Position numbers and translations under genes: made by a program. A DNA stretch of 64,000 nt, from contig WIXG01000082.1 of NCBI GenBank assembly GCA_009869945.1, forward strand, positions 1 to 64,000. Reading direction: 5' to 3'. The stretch comes from Mesaphorura yosii (taxonomy: Eukaryota > Arthropoda > Collembola > Poduromorpha > Tullbergiidae). This document shows, piece by piece, positions 12,086 through 23,771 of the stretch. Each line of letters starts with the position of its first letter. The first letter of the stretch is position 1. The notes below the pieces were generated by a model. It was given only the letters and a program-made list of their open reading frames with translations. It did no database searches and was not told the DNA's origin.

Positions 12086-14563
12086 ATGTCAACAATGTCG
12101 AGCCCGAATCCCATTATATTAACTTTTGACACGAAGTTAATCAAGCGACAGATCGTGTGTGAACTCCTAAACTGTAACAGAAGAGGCCTTCAGAAATCCT
12201 CAAAATGGTAACGGGTCGATAAGTTTGACGCTGAAGTTGTTAAATTAGCCATTGCACATTGTTGTTTTTCTGAATCAACACGAACAGGTTGGCGGAACTC
12301 AGCTTTGCGCTGGATTACATCAGTTTGGATATTCAAACGTCCATGGAATACTCCACATTACTTTTTGATCAGGAGCAATTGTACGACGTCTACTTCCTAT
12401 GCAAGTCATTTTTTGACAGTGGCGAATATCAGAGGTAAGCATTGCCATTTGCGAATTGTAACTAACACTGTCAATATCAATTTTATCGAATTGACTATAT
12501 CCTTGCACTGCATTTAGGTGTGCCTATTTTGCGGAAAACTACACAAAAGTTTGCCCAATTTTGCGATTTTTGCGATTTTATTCCCTGTATTTGGACTGTG
12601 AGAAGAAGCGCCTAGAAAGCATGTGTGAACTTACAGGTACGCAACACCAATTTGCTCTGTCGGGCGCTTTGATTCAGGACAAATTCTAAATTCAGTATTT
12701 TTCTCGTAAATTAGTATTCTCAGATCCGAAGGAAATGCAGCAGCTTTCAGAACTGATCTATGAAATAATGACGAGTTATGGTCACGACGTGAAAATAGAA
12801 GACTATGATGCGTATGACCTTTATCTCATGGGAATGATTTCAAGAAGATTGGGGGATTTGGAAGATGCGACTACATACCTGATGGCCTCAATCAAAGCAA
12901 ATTGTTATATATGGGGAGCTTGGGTTGAGTTGGCGTTTCTTGTCTCAGATCGTAAAAATGTGCGCTACCTATTGCCAAAGATTCACACCTATTAGATATG
13001 CTTGCAGACTAATTAGTTATTAATTTCGGATTCAGTTGACGAGTTTGGAATCCACACTACCGGAATGCTGGATGAAGTATTTCTTTCTCGGACATATTTA
13101 TCTGGAGCTTCATATGAATGACAAAGCGTTGCAGATTTACAATGCTCTACAAAAGGCCGGATTTTACAACAGCATGTACATTAAATCTCAAATCGCGATT
13201 GCATACCATAATGTGCAAAGTAAGTTTCCTTGAAGCTTATTGAGATAAACTTGATCTGCATTAGCTTATAGCGCAATTGTCTTTCAGGAGTCGATGAAGC
13301 AATTAGCACCTTTGATCGGCTTTGTGAAGAAGATCCCTTCAGATTAGAAGACATGGATTTGTACTCAAACATGTTATATGTGAAAGGAGAGAAATATTAT
13401 TTGCAAGTATTGGCAAACAAAGCGTTTGAGATAGACAAATATCGAGTGGAGACATGCTGCATTGTCGGTAAGTTATAGTGCGATAAATTCACATTCTGGC
13501 TAGAAATCCGCGAAATAAAACCAGCAAATATTGTCATTCTCTTTCGTCCTAGGAAATCTGCACAGCTTAAAACGAGAGCACCACAAGGCTATAGAATATT
13601 TCGAGAGAGCGCTCCGTATTAATCCCTACTACTTATCAGCCTGGACTCTAATGGGACACGAGTTCATGGAACTGAAGAACTCCAACGCGGCCATTCAATG
13701 TTACAGGGAAGCCGTGGGTAAGGCACTGCCACGAATTGACCATTTTGACAATATAGGAACAAATGCTGACACTAAAAACCTTTCTAGAAATTAATCGTCA
13801 TGATTATCGAGCTTGGAATGGTCTCGGGCAAACATACGATATACTCAAAATGCCGGCTTACAGCTTGTACTATTATAAGCAAGCACACAGCTTGCGTCCA
13901 AACGATAGTCGTCTCCTCACAGCACTCGGTGAGGCTTACGAGAAGCTGGAACGCATCAGCTGCGCTGCCAAATGCTACGAGAGGGCGAGAAAATTAGGAG
14001 ATATTGAGGGTCTTGCAATCTTGAAATTAGCAAAGTGAGTACATTTCAATATTCGTGCTAAATGTGAATTTTATTAACCGACCTATTCTGTGAATTTACC
14101 TTTAGACTGCACAAATTAACGGATCCTGAACAAGCGGCTCGAGCATTTACAGAATATTTAGTGGACATGGACGCTCAAAACGTTGCTGATCGAGACGAAC
14201 AAGGGAACGCACACGCATTTCTAGCAAATTACTACTACAAGAAATCTGACTTAGAAACTGCATACAAACATGCTTTCAAATGCTTGGAATTTCCTGAGGT
14301 AAGATTCTGAGTTCTCTTTCGCGAGATTTACAATTTGTACTCCTACGATTGTACCTGATCTTAAGAGCCCAGGAAATTTAGCATTTGATTTGTTTCAGGT
14401 GAAGGAAGAAGCTAAGAATTTGCTAGTCAAATTGGCTCAAGCTAAGGAGGCAGATAAAGAGAAAGAGGTCACCGACTACAACGAGCCATCCGACATGGAG
14501 TTGTCTCATGCGAGCGTGAGCACCGTCAACACAATGGAAACTAAATCTGAAATGAAGAGTTAG
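12086..14563 (+). CDS. CDC23: Anaphase-promoting complex subunit 8 (CDC23)
   Basis: Ten exons (12086-12207, 12288-12434, 12518-12636, 12724-12959, 13036-13219, 13288-13467, 13553-13717, 13788-14034, 14106-14298, 14399-14563) give 585 residues; human CDC23 is about 597. CDC23/APC8 is a TPR-repeat scaffold of the APC/C, the ubiquitin ligase that drives exit from mitosis. The N-terminus ([22 protein letters not shown]) matches the family's opening helices. The TPR array is very well conserved in the C-terminal half, for example [52 protein letters not shown] and [19 protein letters not shown]. Exon 4 appears to end at an atypical GTGCGC donor (12960), the only choice that keeps frame and family alignment. 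The first ATG (12086) was taken; a second in frame lies at 12095. Confidence 0.95.
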
Positions 14564-15567
14564 CGAATTAGCTTATCTTCCGTAGAACTCTTCAGTGTTA
14601 GGGTGTATTTTTATAAATCATTTTGTAATAAATAAAGAAATACAAAATACAGGTATCACAAATAATAGCAGAAGAAGTTTGTTCTAAATTCTCCAATTTT
14701 CATTTACGTCTTTTGGAATTAGAACATTCGGTCATCCAATTCGGTTGGGCGTTGGGACGCAACAGCGACAAGGAGCGTTGGCATTCCTGACGGTGACGTT
14801 AAGAAGGAAGCAGATTCATGTACGGTCGCCGATTGCTGTTGAGCGTTTTTTGTGTTTTGTATTCGCTTCTTTCTAAGTGCTTCACGAGCCAGACCTGCTC
14901 ACCTTGAGAGCTTGTTTGCAGTTCGTGTTCGAGAGTTGGAGTCGCGAGTTTCTGAAGTATTCATTGTTAAATGGGTTATCATTTTATATTCCCGATAGTT
15001 GGTTTCAACTTGTTCTCTGGACCCGGCAGGGTCCTAGGATTGACTCCCGGTTTAATCAAGAAATTTAGTCCAATGAAATGAATCCAGCATTATCATTCAG
15101 GTTTACGAGATTATTAAGAAGAGCTTTTAATTATGAGACTCACCGAGACATAATTACTTAAGTAATCATTATTATGTGCAGATAAATGAGGAAAATGCAC
15201 GTAAATTGCTTAACGTTTGAAGACTTCTGGTTTATTGTCAATCTAGTCATGAGCCATTACGATTAACTATTACGCACATGCATGAAATTAGTATTCAACT
15301 CAACGGTGAATACTAGAAGCAGATAGTAATACGATTAGCACTTAGAGTCTAGACCGAGAGTCTTCCTCATATGTCCACCGGAGCTATTTCGCAAAACCGT
15401 TTCGTGCTAACAACCCATAAATGGGCTTCAGAAGTGAGGAATGGAGCATGGCAAAGGGACTATAGCTGGTTAGCTTGGTGTCAGAACGTGCCATTATTTG
15501 TATTTTGTCTCAGCGTCTCTCACCTGCGCGTGTGTGAGTCCATTCGCCAGCACTGAGCTGATGCCCA
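14564..15567. other. Intergenic region between CDC23 and the carboxylesterase
   Basis: AATAAA at 14631-14636 (with an overlapping one just before) ends CDC23. No gene is visible in the rest. A plus-strand open frame at 15371-15556 has no recognisable features and is probably part of the esterase 5' region. Confidence 0.5.
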
Positions 15568-18047
15568 ATGGCTCTCCTCATCGGGGCTTTCCTGTACAGT
15601 TTGCTCTGTGGCCTGGTGCCTTGCGATTTCAACCAATACCCCCCGGGATCCTACATTTCGGAGGATCACTATGAGGCCAGGGACACAGGAAACGTGTTAA
15701 GGAACCCATACCCCGTTGTGCAGACAAAGAATGGCGCTGTTCGTGGCTATTCGATGGGGTCACTTCAAGGAAATCAAATATTTTCATTCGAGGGGATCCG
15801 ATATGGAGAGCCAACAGACGGCGACAACCGATTCAAGGTAAAGTAATTGTTCTGACACCGACATCAGCAATTTGTACACGCTTTAGGACTATTCATCGTG
15901 TTCTTATGAAGGCCCCGACTCCGGCCAAATCATGGGAAGGGATAAAGCCGGCGTTCAAACCTGGGCCGTTGTGTCTCCAAGTGCATCCGGTACTCATATT
16001 CCGAGTTGTTGGTTCCGAAGATTGCCTCTTCTTGAATGTGTACACCACTAATTTACAAGTAAGTGCTTGACTGGACATGATCGCCAGGGATCTGGAGAAA
16101 GGGTCTACACTTCCTTCGTGCTTTCAAGACGTTTTGGATCTGACATATACTTGTCTCATTTCACTACAACTACAGAATAAAGGACTGGGGCCAGAACAAA
16201 ATGACACAGAAAAGTTTCCAGTGATTGTGTGGGTTCATGGTGGCTCATTTATATTTGTAAGTTAACTGATTAAACTATCCGGACAATTTGAGCATTGACA
16301 AGTTCATGATCGTGTATTTGTAACTGTAAGGGAGAAGGCGCAGAATACGGACCGGCATATCTGGTGGACAAAAATATTGTTCTTGTCACAATCAATTACC
16401 GCGTCGGAGTAATGGGTAACACCCCTTTCTGTCAGCTTATCCCGCAGACTTTATTCCATATATGTCAACCACCAGGTTTTCTGAGCACTGGAGATGATGC
16501 CAGTACAGGAAATTACGGCCTGAAGGACCAAGCATTGGCTCTGAAATGGGTTCATGAAAACATCATTCATTTTGGAGGGGATCCGACAAAAGTGACGCTA
16601 ATGGGTCAATCAGCCGGTGCAGCATCCATCCATCTTCATCTCTTGGCTAACAAGACTCGACAGTATTTTCAGGCCGCGTTTGCAATGAGTGGAGGAGCTT
16701 TCAACCATTGGAGCTTGAGCTCCGCAGAGTACGCAAAAGGCATCGCGACAAGACTGGGCAGAATCGTGAAATGCCCAACAGTGAGCAGCCACGCCATGGT
16801 GGACTGCTTCAAGAATATGGATCCGAACTTTCTTGTTTCGCATCAGTTGCATTTGCTGGTAAGCGCATTGTTGACTAGTTAATTTACAATTCCTAGAGCA
16901 CTGATTGAGTTGCCTGAAATTACAGCGGTACACGCTGACGCCACCATCCTGGTTTGTTCCGGTGGTGGAGCCCAAAGGAGATGACGCGTTCATCTCCGAC
17001 ACGGCGGAAGAACTGTACGAAAGGGACGAAGTAGCGAAATACCCACTAATCAGCAGTTCCATTGAGGGAGAAGGTGCCGTGCTTTTATACAGTGAGTCTG
17101 GAATGCGTGGTTTGTTGGAACAAAATCGAAATATGTGATTGGATTAAAGTACTTATTACTTGTTCCATTTTTCTACAGTCCTGCAAACATTTTTCCAAGC
17201 CACTAACTACCGCCGAAACTTTGATACATACACGCCAGTATTGCTTGGTTATGACACTGTGACAAACAATGTTTCAGGAGTTACACAAAAGATTCGTGAC
17301 TTTTACTTCGGGACGCAGTCACCGGAAACTGTTCCAAACACCGTGTTAGAGAAGGTACTTCGATACACTGAAATGGCTGAAAGCATTGGCATATATCATG
17401 AACTCATTGCAGTTGTTCTCTGACCGCTACTTCATAAATGCGCAAATTAAAAGCCTCAAGTCCCATGCACAAGTGGCTCCCACGTACTCGTACCTGTTCA
17501 AGTATCGGAGTCGATTTCCTGTGTTTGAGAATATTCTTGGATGGGATTTTGGTATGGAAGTGCACTTTCATCGCTTGACAAGGGTATTTTCGTAATTGAT
17601 AAACTGTTCCCGTTCACTTTCGCCTAGGCCTTGCACATTTGGATGATGTTGGATATTTTCTTAACTCGACTCGGTATTTTGTCGGACTTCATCGCGAGGA
17701 TCCTGAGTATAAATTAGCTCAAATCTTGATTAACATAATCAGTAATTTTGCCCACAAAAGGTTAGCTCATTGTAATGCACTAATTGAATGATAAATACGT
17801 TCCTCCATGCTATGCTTTAATTTGTCTTCGTGTGGACTGCAGGGAGCCAGTTTACACTGATGAGCAGGAACGAGACTTGAAGATTTGGCAGCCCGTAGAG
17901 CCGGGCAAGGAAATTGTATTCCTTCAGATTGATCGAGACATCGAAATGATCAATAATCCTTTTGTGAACAGAACAGCTTTCTGGGACACCCTTGGTTTAA
18001 GCGATACAACGCCCTTCAAACCTCGCACTCGGAATAAAGTTAGCTAG
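15568..18047 (+). CDS. Secreted type-B carboxylesterase
   Basis: Ten exons (15568-15837, 15912-16058, 16176-16256, 16331-16415, 16476-16858, 16926-17091, 17179-17354, 17413-17551, 17628-17760, 17843-18047) give 594 residues, normal for the alpha/beta-hydrolase carboxylesterase family. The N-terminus MALLIGAFLYSLLCGLVPC is a signal peptide, so the enzyme is probably secreted. Key residues are present: oxyanion-hole HGG (about 160-162), nucleophile Ser240 in GQSAG, acidic residue Glu371 in the EG motif, and His486 in GLAHLDD. The conserved SEDCLFLNVY segment lies before the oxyanion hole. The family hydrolyses carboxylic esters in xenobiotic, lipid, hormone or pheromone metabolism; the sequence does not reveal the substrate. 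I see no C-terminal anchor or GPI signal, which argues against acetylcholinesterase. Confidence 0.93.
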
Positions 18048-18954
18048 TACATGATAAGCTAAATATTCCCAGATGTTGTTAATGAGGAGAGTCAATTTTA
18101 TTTGTTTGACTATAATAAATTACTGAAACAAATAGTTGACTTGTCTTGAACGATAATAATGACTAGATGTTCCAGCGCTCCAAAACCGGAATCCAAAATC
18201 TAAACAAAACCAGAGCGGCTCGAGTTCATCTTCAACAATCTTCCTGCTAATTCTAAGCTATCATTGCTAACGGCTATCCTTTTCAATTTTCTGCGTAATG
18301 AGGGCGAAGTATCGTATGTACATTTGTAGAATCAGTAACAATAATTAGTAGGTTACATGCCTATCCTAGTAGAAACCATGTACAGAATCGCGCAGCATTA
18401 AACAGTACAGATGAGACAACATAGCTCCAGTGTTGGCAGTCTTAAAAATTGATTAAATTATACACTCATATCATAAAGCGTACAAAATAAGTTCTAGATG
18501 AGATTCTTCGTGACTATCTAACAAAATAAATGTTCGCTAAAATTATAAAATTATATTGCGATCACCAGTATTGTTTGAGGTGGAATGACTAGAATTGCGT
18601 CACGAGACAGTCAATCTCGTATTGTGCGAGCTGTAAGTGTTCTATGCACTAGCCAGTACTTCATAAATTATTGAATGACAAATGGTGTAGCAAAATAATA
18701 ACACGAGCTAATGCGTAATACCACAACTATGAGATCTCAAGTTTGTAATTAGTCAACTATAATAATAGTAGTAAAGCTTTTCGGTGATGTTTGGTTTTGG
18801 TTGCGTTATGTGCCACTTGTGACTGACGTGATATTTAAGGAATTACATTTTACTCATCGGCTAGAAAATTTTGTAAAACGTTAAGTTATTGGCGTTAATG
18901 CAAAAGTGATTATGCTTTTCGATTTGAGGCAAGCGTTAGCTACAAAAGCGCTCT
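18048..18954. other. Convergent 3' region, esterase and Fsn
   Basis: AATAAA at 18114-18119 ends the esterase. A minus-strand AATAAA (TTTATT on plus, 18097-18102) is a candidate for a long Fsn 3' UTR of about 850 nt. No coding region is seen; the stretch is AT-rich. Confidence 0.45.
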
Positions 18955-20238
18955 TTAGCCATCTAATGGTGGGCCCAGATAAACCATGGAGACTTCCGTG
19001 TTACCATACACAGCTGAAACAGCAGGATACAATGGCTCGTCCGAAGGAAGCCCTCTGCAGAGGACAAGTATTTTAATTTTTTTTAGGCTTCAAAGCAATG
19101 GCAAGAAAGGAAAGGTGAAAGGAGCTTGAATCTCATTACCTGAATGCAACACCCAGAAATTCGAAATCTTTCTCGAAGGACAAAGTACCATCTTCACAGT
19201 CAAGAATCACACGAATTGTCTCACCAACCTGCGATACACAATACACAAATGAGAATTCAATGTTCACATATCGTTTGCAAAGTGCTTGGCGTTCATAGCT
19301 TCGTAATGAACAATTTCAGGAATGCATTACCTGATACCGTGGTGCATTATTAATAAGTGGATAATTTCCGAGCGTATCACCGTTGTGAAGTAAACTGTTA
19401 TCAACAAGATTCCATCCCCACGACTGGTCATCTTGTCCAAGTAAAGCTATGTAACCTTGGGCTCGCATTGGTGCTCCTTCCTTCGCAATTCCAATGACCG
19501 CAACAGTACCTAGTGGACCTTCCCAAACAACCTCCCATGCATGACGCCCTCGTTGGAACCCTAGCCAAAGACATTCTCGGTTACAAACATGCTTAGAATT
19601 ACATGATTAATAAAATAGCCAGAAGCGTGTCTTACCAATTTTGCCACGAATTCCATCCGTACTGTGGTAGAAAAATATTCATAGATTTAGTAATAGGACT
19701 CCGACTCTCTTTCTACAAAATCGATGAAATACTCGTACCTCTGGGCAACAGGATTTCGATGAAGTGTGAAACCACTTGTTTTGACAAATATATTTCTTGA
19801 GCAATCATGAGGATTCCATGAGTGTTGAAATGCTCGTAGTTTCGCTTTGTACGTGGGGACTGATCTGAGTATTTGTGAGTTGATAACGTCAGGGTGAAGC
19901 GTTCGCAGGCAATGTGAAGCCCAAACTTCACCGTTTTCATCGCGTGTGATTCGGTAGAAGTCTTGGCATGCTAACTGAATTGATTTCAAGTCCGACAGGT
20001 TTAAATAACTAAAAATGGTTTCAATCACATTCTCAGGTAAGGTGAGGATAGTCACTTCGTCCACATCTTCTTCGTTCGATGCTCCCTTCGGGGATGTTGT
20101 TGCATCGTCTGGCTTCTTCAGAGTGCTGCTGCTGCTCGTACTGTTTGTCGACTGCTGTTGGCTCTGTACTGACTCCACCTCTCCATCGTTTGAGTTACTG
20201 GAATTGAGTCTGCTTAAAGACTTTGCTAGTGCAGCCAT
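18955..20238 (-). CDS. Fsn: F-box/SPRY domain-containing protein (Fsn / FBXO45)
   Basis: Five minus-strand exons (20238-19739, 19661-19636, 19560-19331, 19228-19140, 19054-18955) give 314 residues. Fsn/FBXO45 is an atypical F-box protein that works with the large RING ligase Highwire/PAM at synapses rather than with a standard SCF. A Ser/Thr/Gln-rich N-terminal extension (about residues 1-60) is longer than in flies. The F-box follows ([20 protein letters not shown]). The SPRY domain runs from [20 protein letters not shown] through [20 protein letters not shown] to the end, and the C-terminus [15 protein letters not shown] is nearly invariant in the family. Exon 2 is a 26-nt microexon encoding the join TDGIRGKI. 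All phases agree. Confidence 0.96.
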
Positions 20239-23200
20239 TTAATATCGTCACAGTGGCGAAGACTAGAGCGAATTCGCTGACTTCGGCAATTTTATCGGAG
20301 ATTAATGAAAATCTAGAAACGGGTCGTAGAAATCTGGTGAAAGCAGGATTACATCGCCATATTACAAAAGCTAAAGCTGACCATTCGTTGCCCAACTTCG
20401 AGAAAACCTGTCAAATAGCAATGAGCTTAATTTGTGCTTCGCTTCAATAGAAAGAAAGCTTACCTTTGTTGTCAGAAGTCAGGTGAAGTAAACCCAACTG
20501 TTGAGTGCTTAAACTTAAAGGTCCTTAAATCTAAAACTTAATCATAATAATACTAGTTTTGACTTTTGCAGTATTTATAAAATTGGAATTTACCCGCTTT
20601 TGGCTGGGCAGTGCAACCCAGGCAGTCGTCAGGGTTTCAATTACACATGGTGAAAGAACTCTACTGGCGCTGGCACTGGCTGAGACACGAAGAGAGCTTG
20701 GAAGGCTTGGAATGCATCCGTAGAATGAATGAGGGACCACCAGCTCCAGTGTGCTCTCTCTTTTTGGTATCCCGAACCACTTTCATCTACGCATCGCCAA
20801 GTGCTCGTCGGCGAATGCAGTACTGCACTAGAGCATTTCTCCGCATTTTCTGTTTGACACTCGACTCCAACCCAAGCGTAAACAGTAACAATGAAAAACG
20901 TTCGCGCGTTACGGCTACTCTGGCGTACCACGAAAAGACACGAAAAATTTGACATTAAAAACGGTATCAAGGCCAGCCACCAACGAAAGTGAAAGGTCAA
21001 AGTGAAAGTACCGAGGAAAGGGCCCACAGTAGCCTTTTGTGTCTTGAACATTTAAAAATGATGACCCAATGAGCCTTTTGAACATATATTCGCAATTTGA
21101 TTTTCAGCTGTGCATTACTGTCATTTGCCGATTTAACCTCGCATTATTATCCATTCACACCCATTAACCAAATCAGCACATGTTTTCAAAAGCGTTTAAA
21201 GTATGCAATGCACTCAACTTTTGATTCTATTGCAAGCAACATTTATTTGCGGTCTTTCTTTCACGCATTTTGCACTTGGTACCGAGTAGTTTGTCTGTCC
21301 TTTATCTACAATAATCTGTAAAATATCGTATTCGCTATCAGTCAACTCCCCACGAAGTCTGTGCTCTTCGTCCTTCGTCGCATCATTTAAATTCAGCATG
21401 TTTGGTTTCTATCCTTCATAGTAGCATTATGTAATTTATTGACCGTGCACGCTAATGCTTCTATACATGCGTGATACCACGGCGTCATCAATCAAAATTC
21501 AGCAATTGCAGTTAAATCCCAGCCCAGTCTGCAATTTGTTATCATCAATCTGCCACACCGCCTTACGGTGCTTGTCTGCCATGTCTCATCTGCAAATGAG
21601 TTGTTTCTTGTAAATTCTTCGCACCACGATTCCATAACCACCGGTAAGACGCGGACACAGCTTAGATGCTTGTACTTGTGCAACATGGAACTAAATCAAG
21701 ACTCGTGGCTTGTTACCACCTCGTGCATTGTGCACTTGTGTCTTGCGTGCGAGGCATGAGCACCTTGTACAAATTAATGAAGGTGTTCATCATTCGTGTA
21801 TGTAATTCCTTTTAATGACCGACCATTTTTGATTGGTCTACATTCTAACCCACATATACACTTGTGCCCGTGCGCCTAAGCTCTGCCTAGCGTCTGCTCC
21901 TGCTTCTCCTTCGTGGTCCGTCCGCTAGCTGTTATATAATTTGGCATTGAAAGCCCAGTCTGTATTCGCACAGTCATAACAATGCTTCTGCCGTCTGCTA
22001 TACCTTTGCCACTGCCACTGCAATTAATGAATCAAGTAGTATCAAATCGTATCGACTCGGTTTAGATTTTAATGGACTCATTCCGCTTTTATTCGTGTGG
22101 TGTGAGTTGCTACGCGAGTCGAGTTAATGTGTGCATGGAAAAGATGAATGTAAATATTACATTACGTAAAAAATGTAAACCCTTCTAAGCAGCGGTGGCA
22201 GCGAACGAGTTAACTTCAGCAGCTCTCGCTCGCCTGCTTCTTCCTTGAATGGTGCTGCGGCTGTGGCCGTGCCACGATACAAGTCGGACAGTCGAGCCCC
22301 TAAAATGCGCAGAAACAACTTTTTTCGCTTGCATTCATTTCATGACTGCGATCTCCCTCCTTTCCCAATTGGAAACATTTGAGAGCCGAGCCATTTGAAT
22401 GGCTTGATCGTAGTAACACGATGGGCCGACTGAAGGTATGCGTCGTCGTGTGTTGAATTGGTAGTAGTGAAAGAACTTGGTGCGGGTCGAGAGAAGAGGA
22501 GGGAAAGAGAGTTTCATGAGAGACTCGCTCGCGTATCGTGTCCAACTCCAATGCGAGTACGAATCACGAATCCACTGCTTTGTATGCTCATATGTATCGT
22601 GTTCCTATGTTGTACGACAAAAAGAACTCCATCGCTGTTGTACGCGCACAGCCAGAGAGAACATAGACCAAGAGCAAAATAGCAAGCAACCACTATCCGA
22701 CTCCGACACGACAGTTCTTGTAATCTCCCATATTATTCCATATTAATCACTATCAGTCAGAGTGGCTTTTCTAAATTTTTAAACAAATTGGACCCACAAA
22801 TGATAGCAGTACACGTCTAGATAGGTTTGACCAGTCTTTGCCTAATTTTAAGCTAGTTAGGCTCAATTTAAGATCGCATACCGACAACTTGCTTGAGAGG
22901 AAAAGCCTCCTCCTTCACGCTCACTCGCTTGCTGCAGTGCTCACTCGCACTTGTCCTGTTCGTTCCCTGAAAGCGTCATTTTGGTTTCGAAAATTTGGGT
23001 AAGTTTTTCGAAAATTTTATGCGTGCTGGATAGTTAAAAGCTTCATTAACATGCTGAAACCGCATCATAGCAAAAAACGATAAGAAAATCGTGAAAAGGC
23101 GCTCGAAAAATGTGCATTCGATTATGATGCAAATGGCGAACACGCTCTTTGCATATTTAAAATTAACTGCTTATATTGGGATAAATAACGAGTTTCAGTT

Positions 23201-23771
23201 CATAATGCAGTACGAAATCAATACTATAAATTCTTAAGTATCGATTATTCAATCAAAGATCAACATTACGATCACAAAAGCGCCTTAGTTAAGTGTAGAC
23301 ATATGGAGAGATAAAAAGAATTAAATTGCGAGTGACGAATCAATCATTTCAATGGCGAGCTTAAATTGAGCAAAGGCGCAAGCGGAGATCGGATTTCCGT
23401 TCGAAGCAAGAATTGATAAAGTTGTTTTAAATTAAATGTGCTCAGCAGGGATAGTGGTAATAATGATGGAGTAAAGAGGTAATGTAATCGATAGATTTTG
23501 CCGAAGAGGAAGTTATAACTTTAATTAAAAATAAACTGAAAATTCTATGTCAGCTCGATGTCAACCTTCAGAGCCTCCAATTTAGTCTAGTCTCTACATT
23601 TGGTTTAGGAGGTGGTAGGCGACCGTACTTCGTCGTACCTGGGAGCACTTGTACCTCTTCAGATACTACACCGCCAGGGCACGATTCATGAAGCGGACGG
23701 CTCAGGGCAGTGAACTTGCGACCGTACAACAATAATCTCGTCGGGACAAATCACATTGGGATTTGAGCTTC
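20239..23771. other. Large intergenic region between Fsn and Dp (divergent promoters)
   Basis: The region holds 3.5 kb between two divergent genes. Several open frames of 60-136 codons occur on both strands but none has a domain or consistent splicing. A GTAAGT donor at 22999, preceded by CT-rich sequence (22900-22980), may end a non-coding first exon of Dp. The stretch before the Dp ATG (23620-23771) reads like 5' UTR. Confidence 0.4.

Noticed and set aside
15000-15060. Possible tRNA B-box-like sequence (GATTGACTCCC)
   Set aside because: No matching A box or cloverleaf arms could be found at the right distance.
20611-21051. Overlapping open frames on both strands (113 and 136 codons)
   Set aside because: Neither has a domain or consistent codon use; two overlapping frames on opposite strands are more likely chance.
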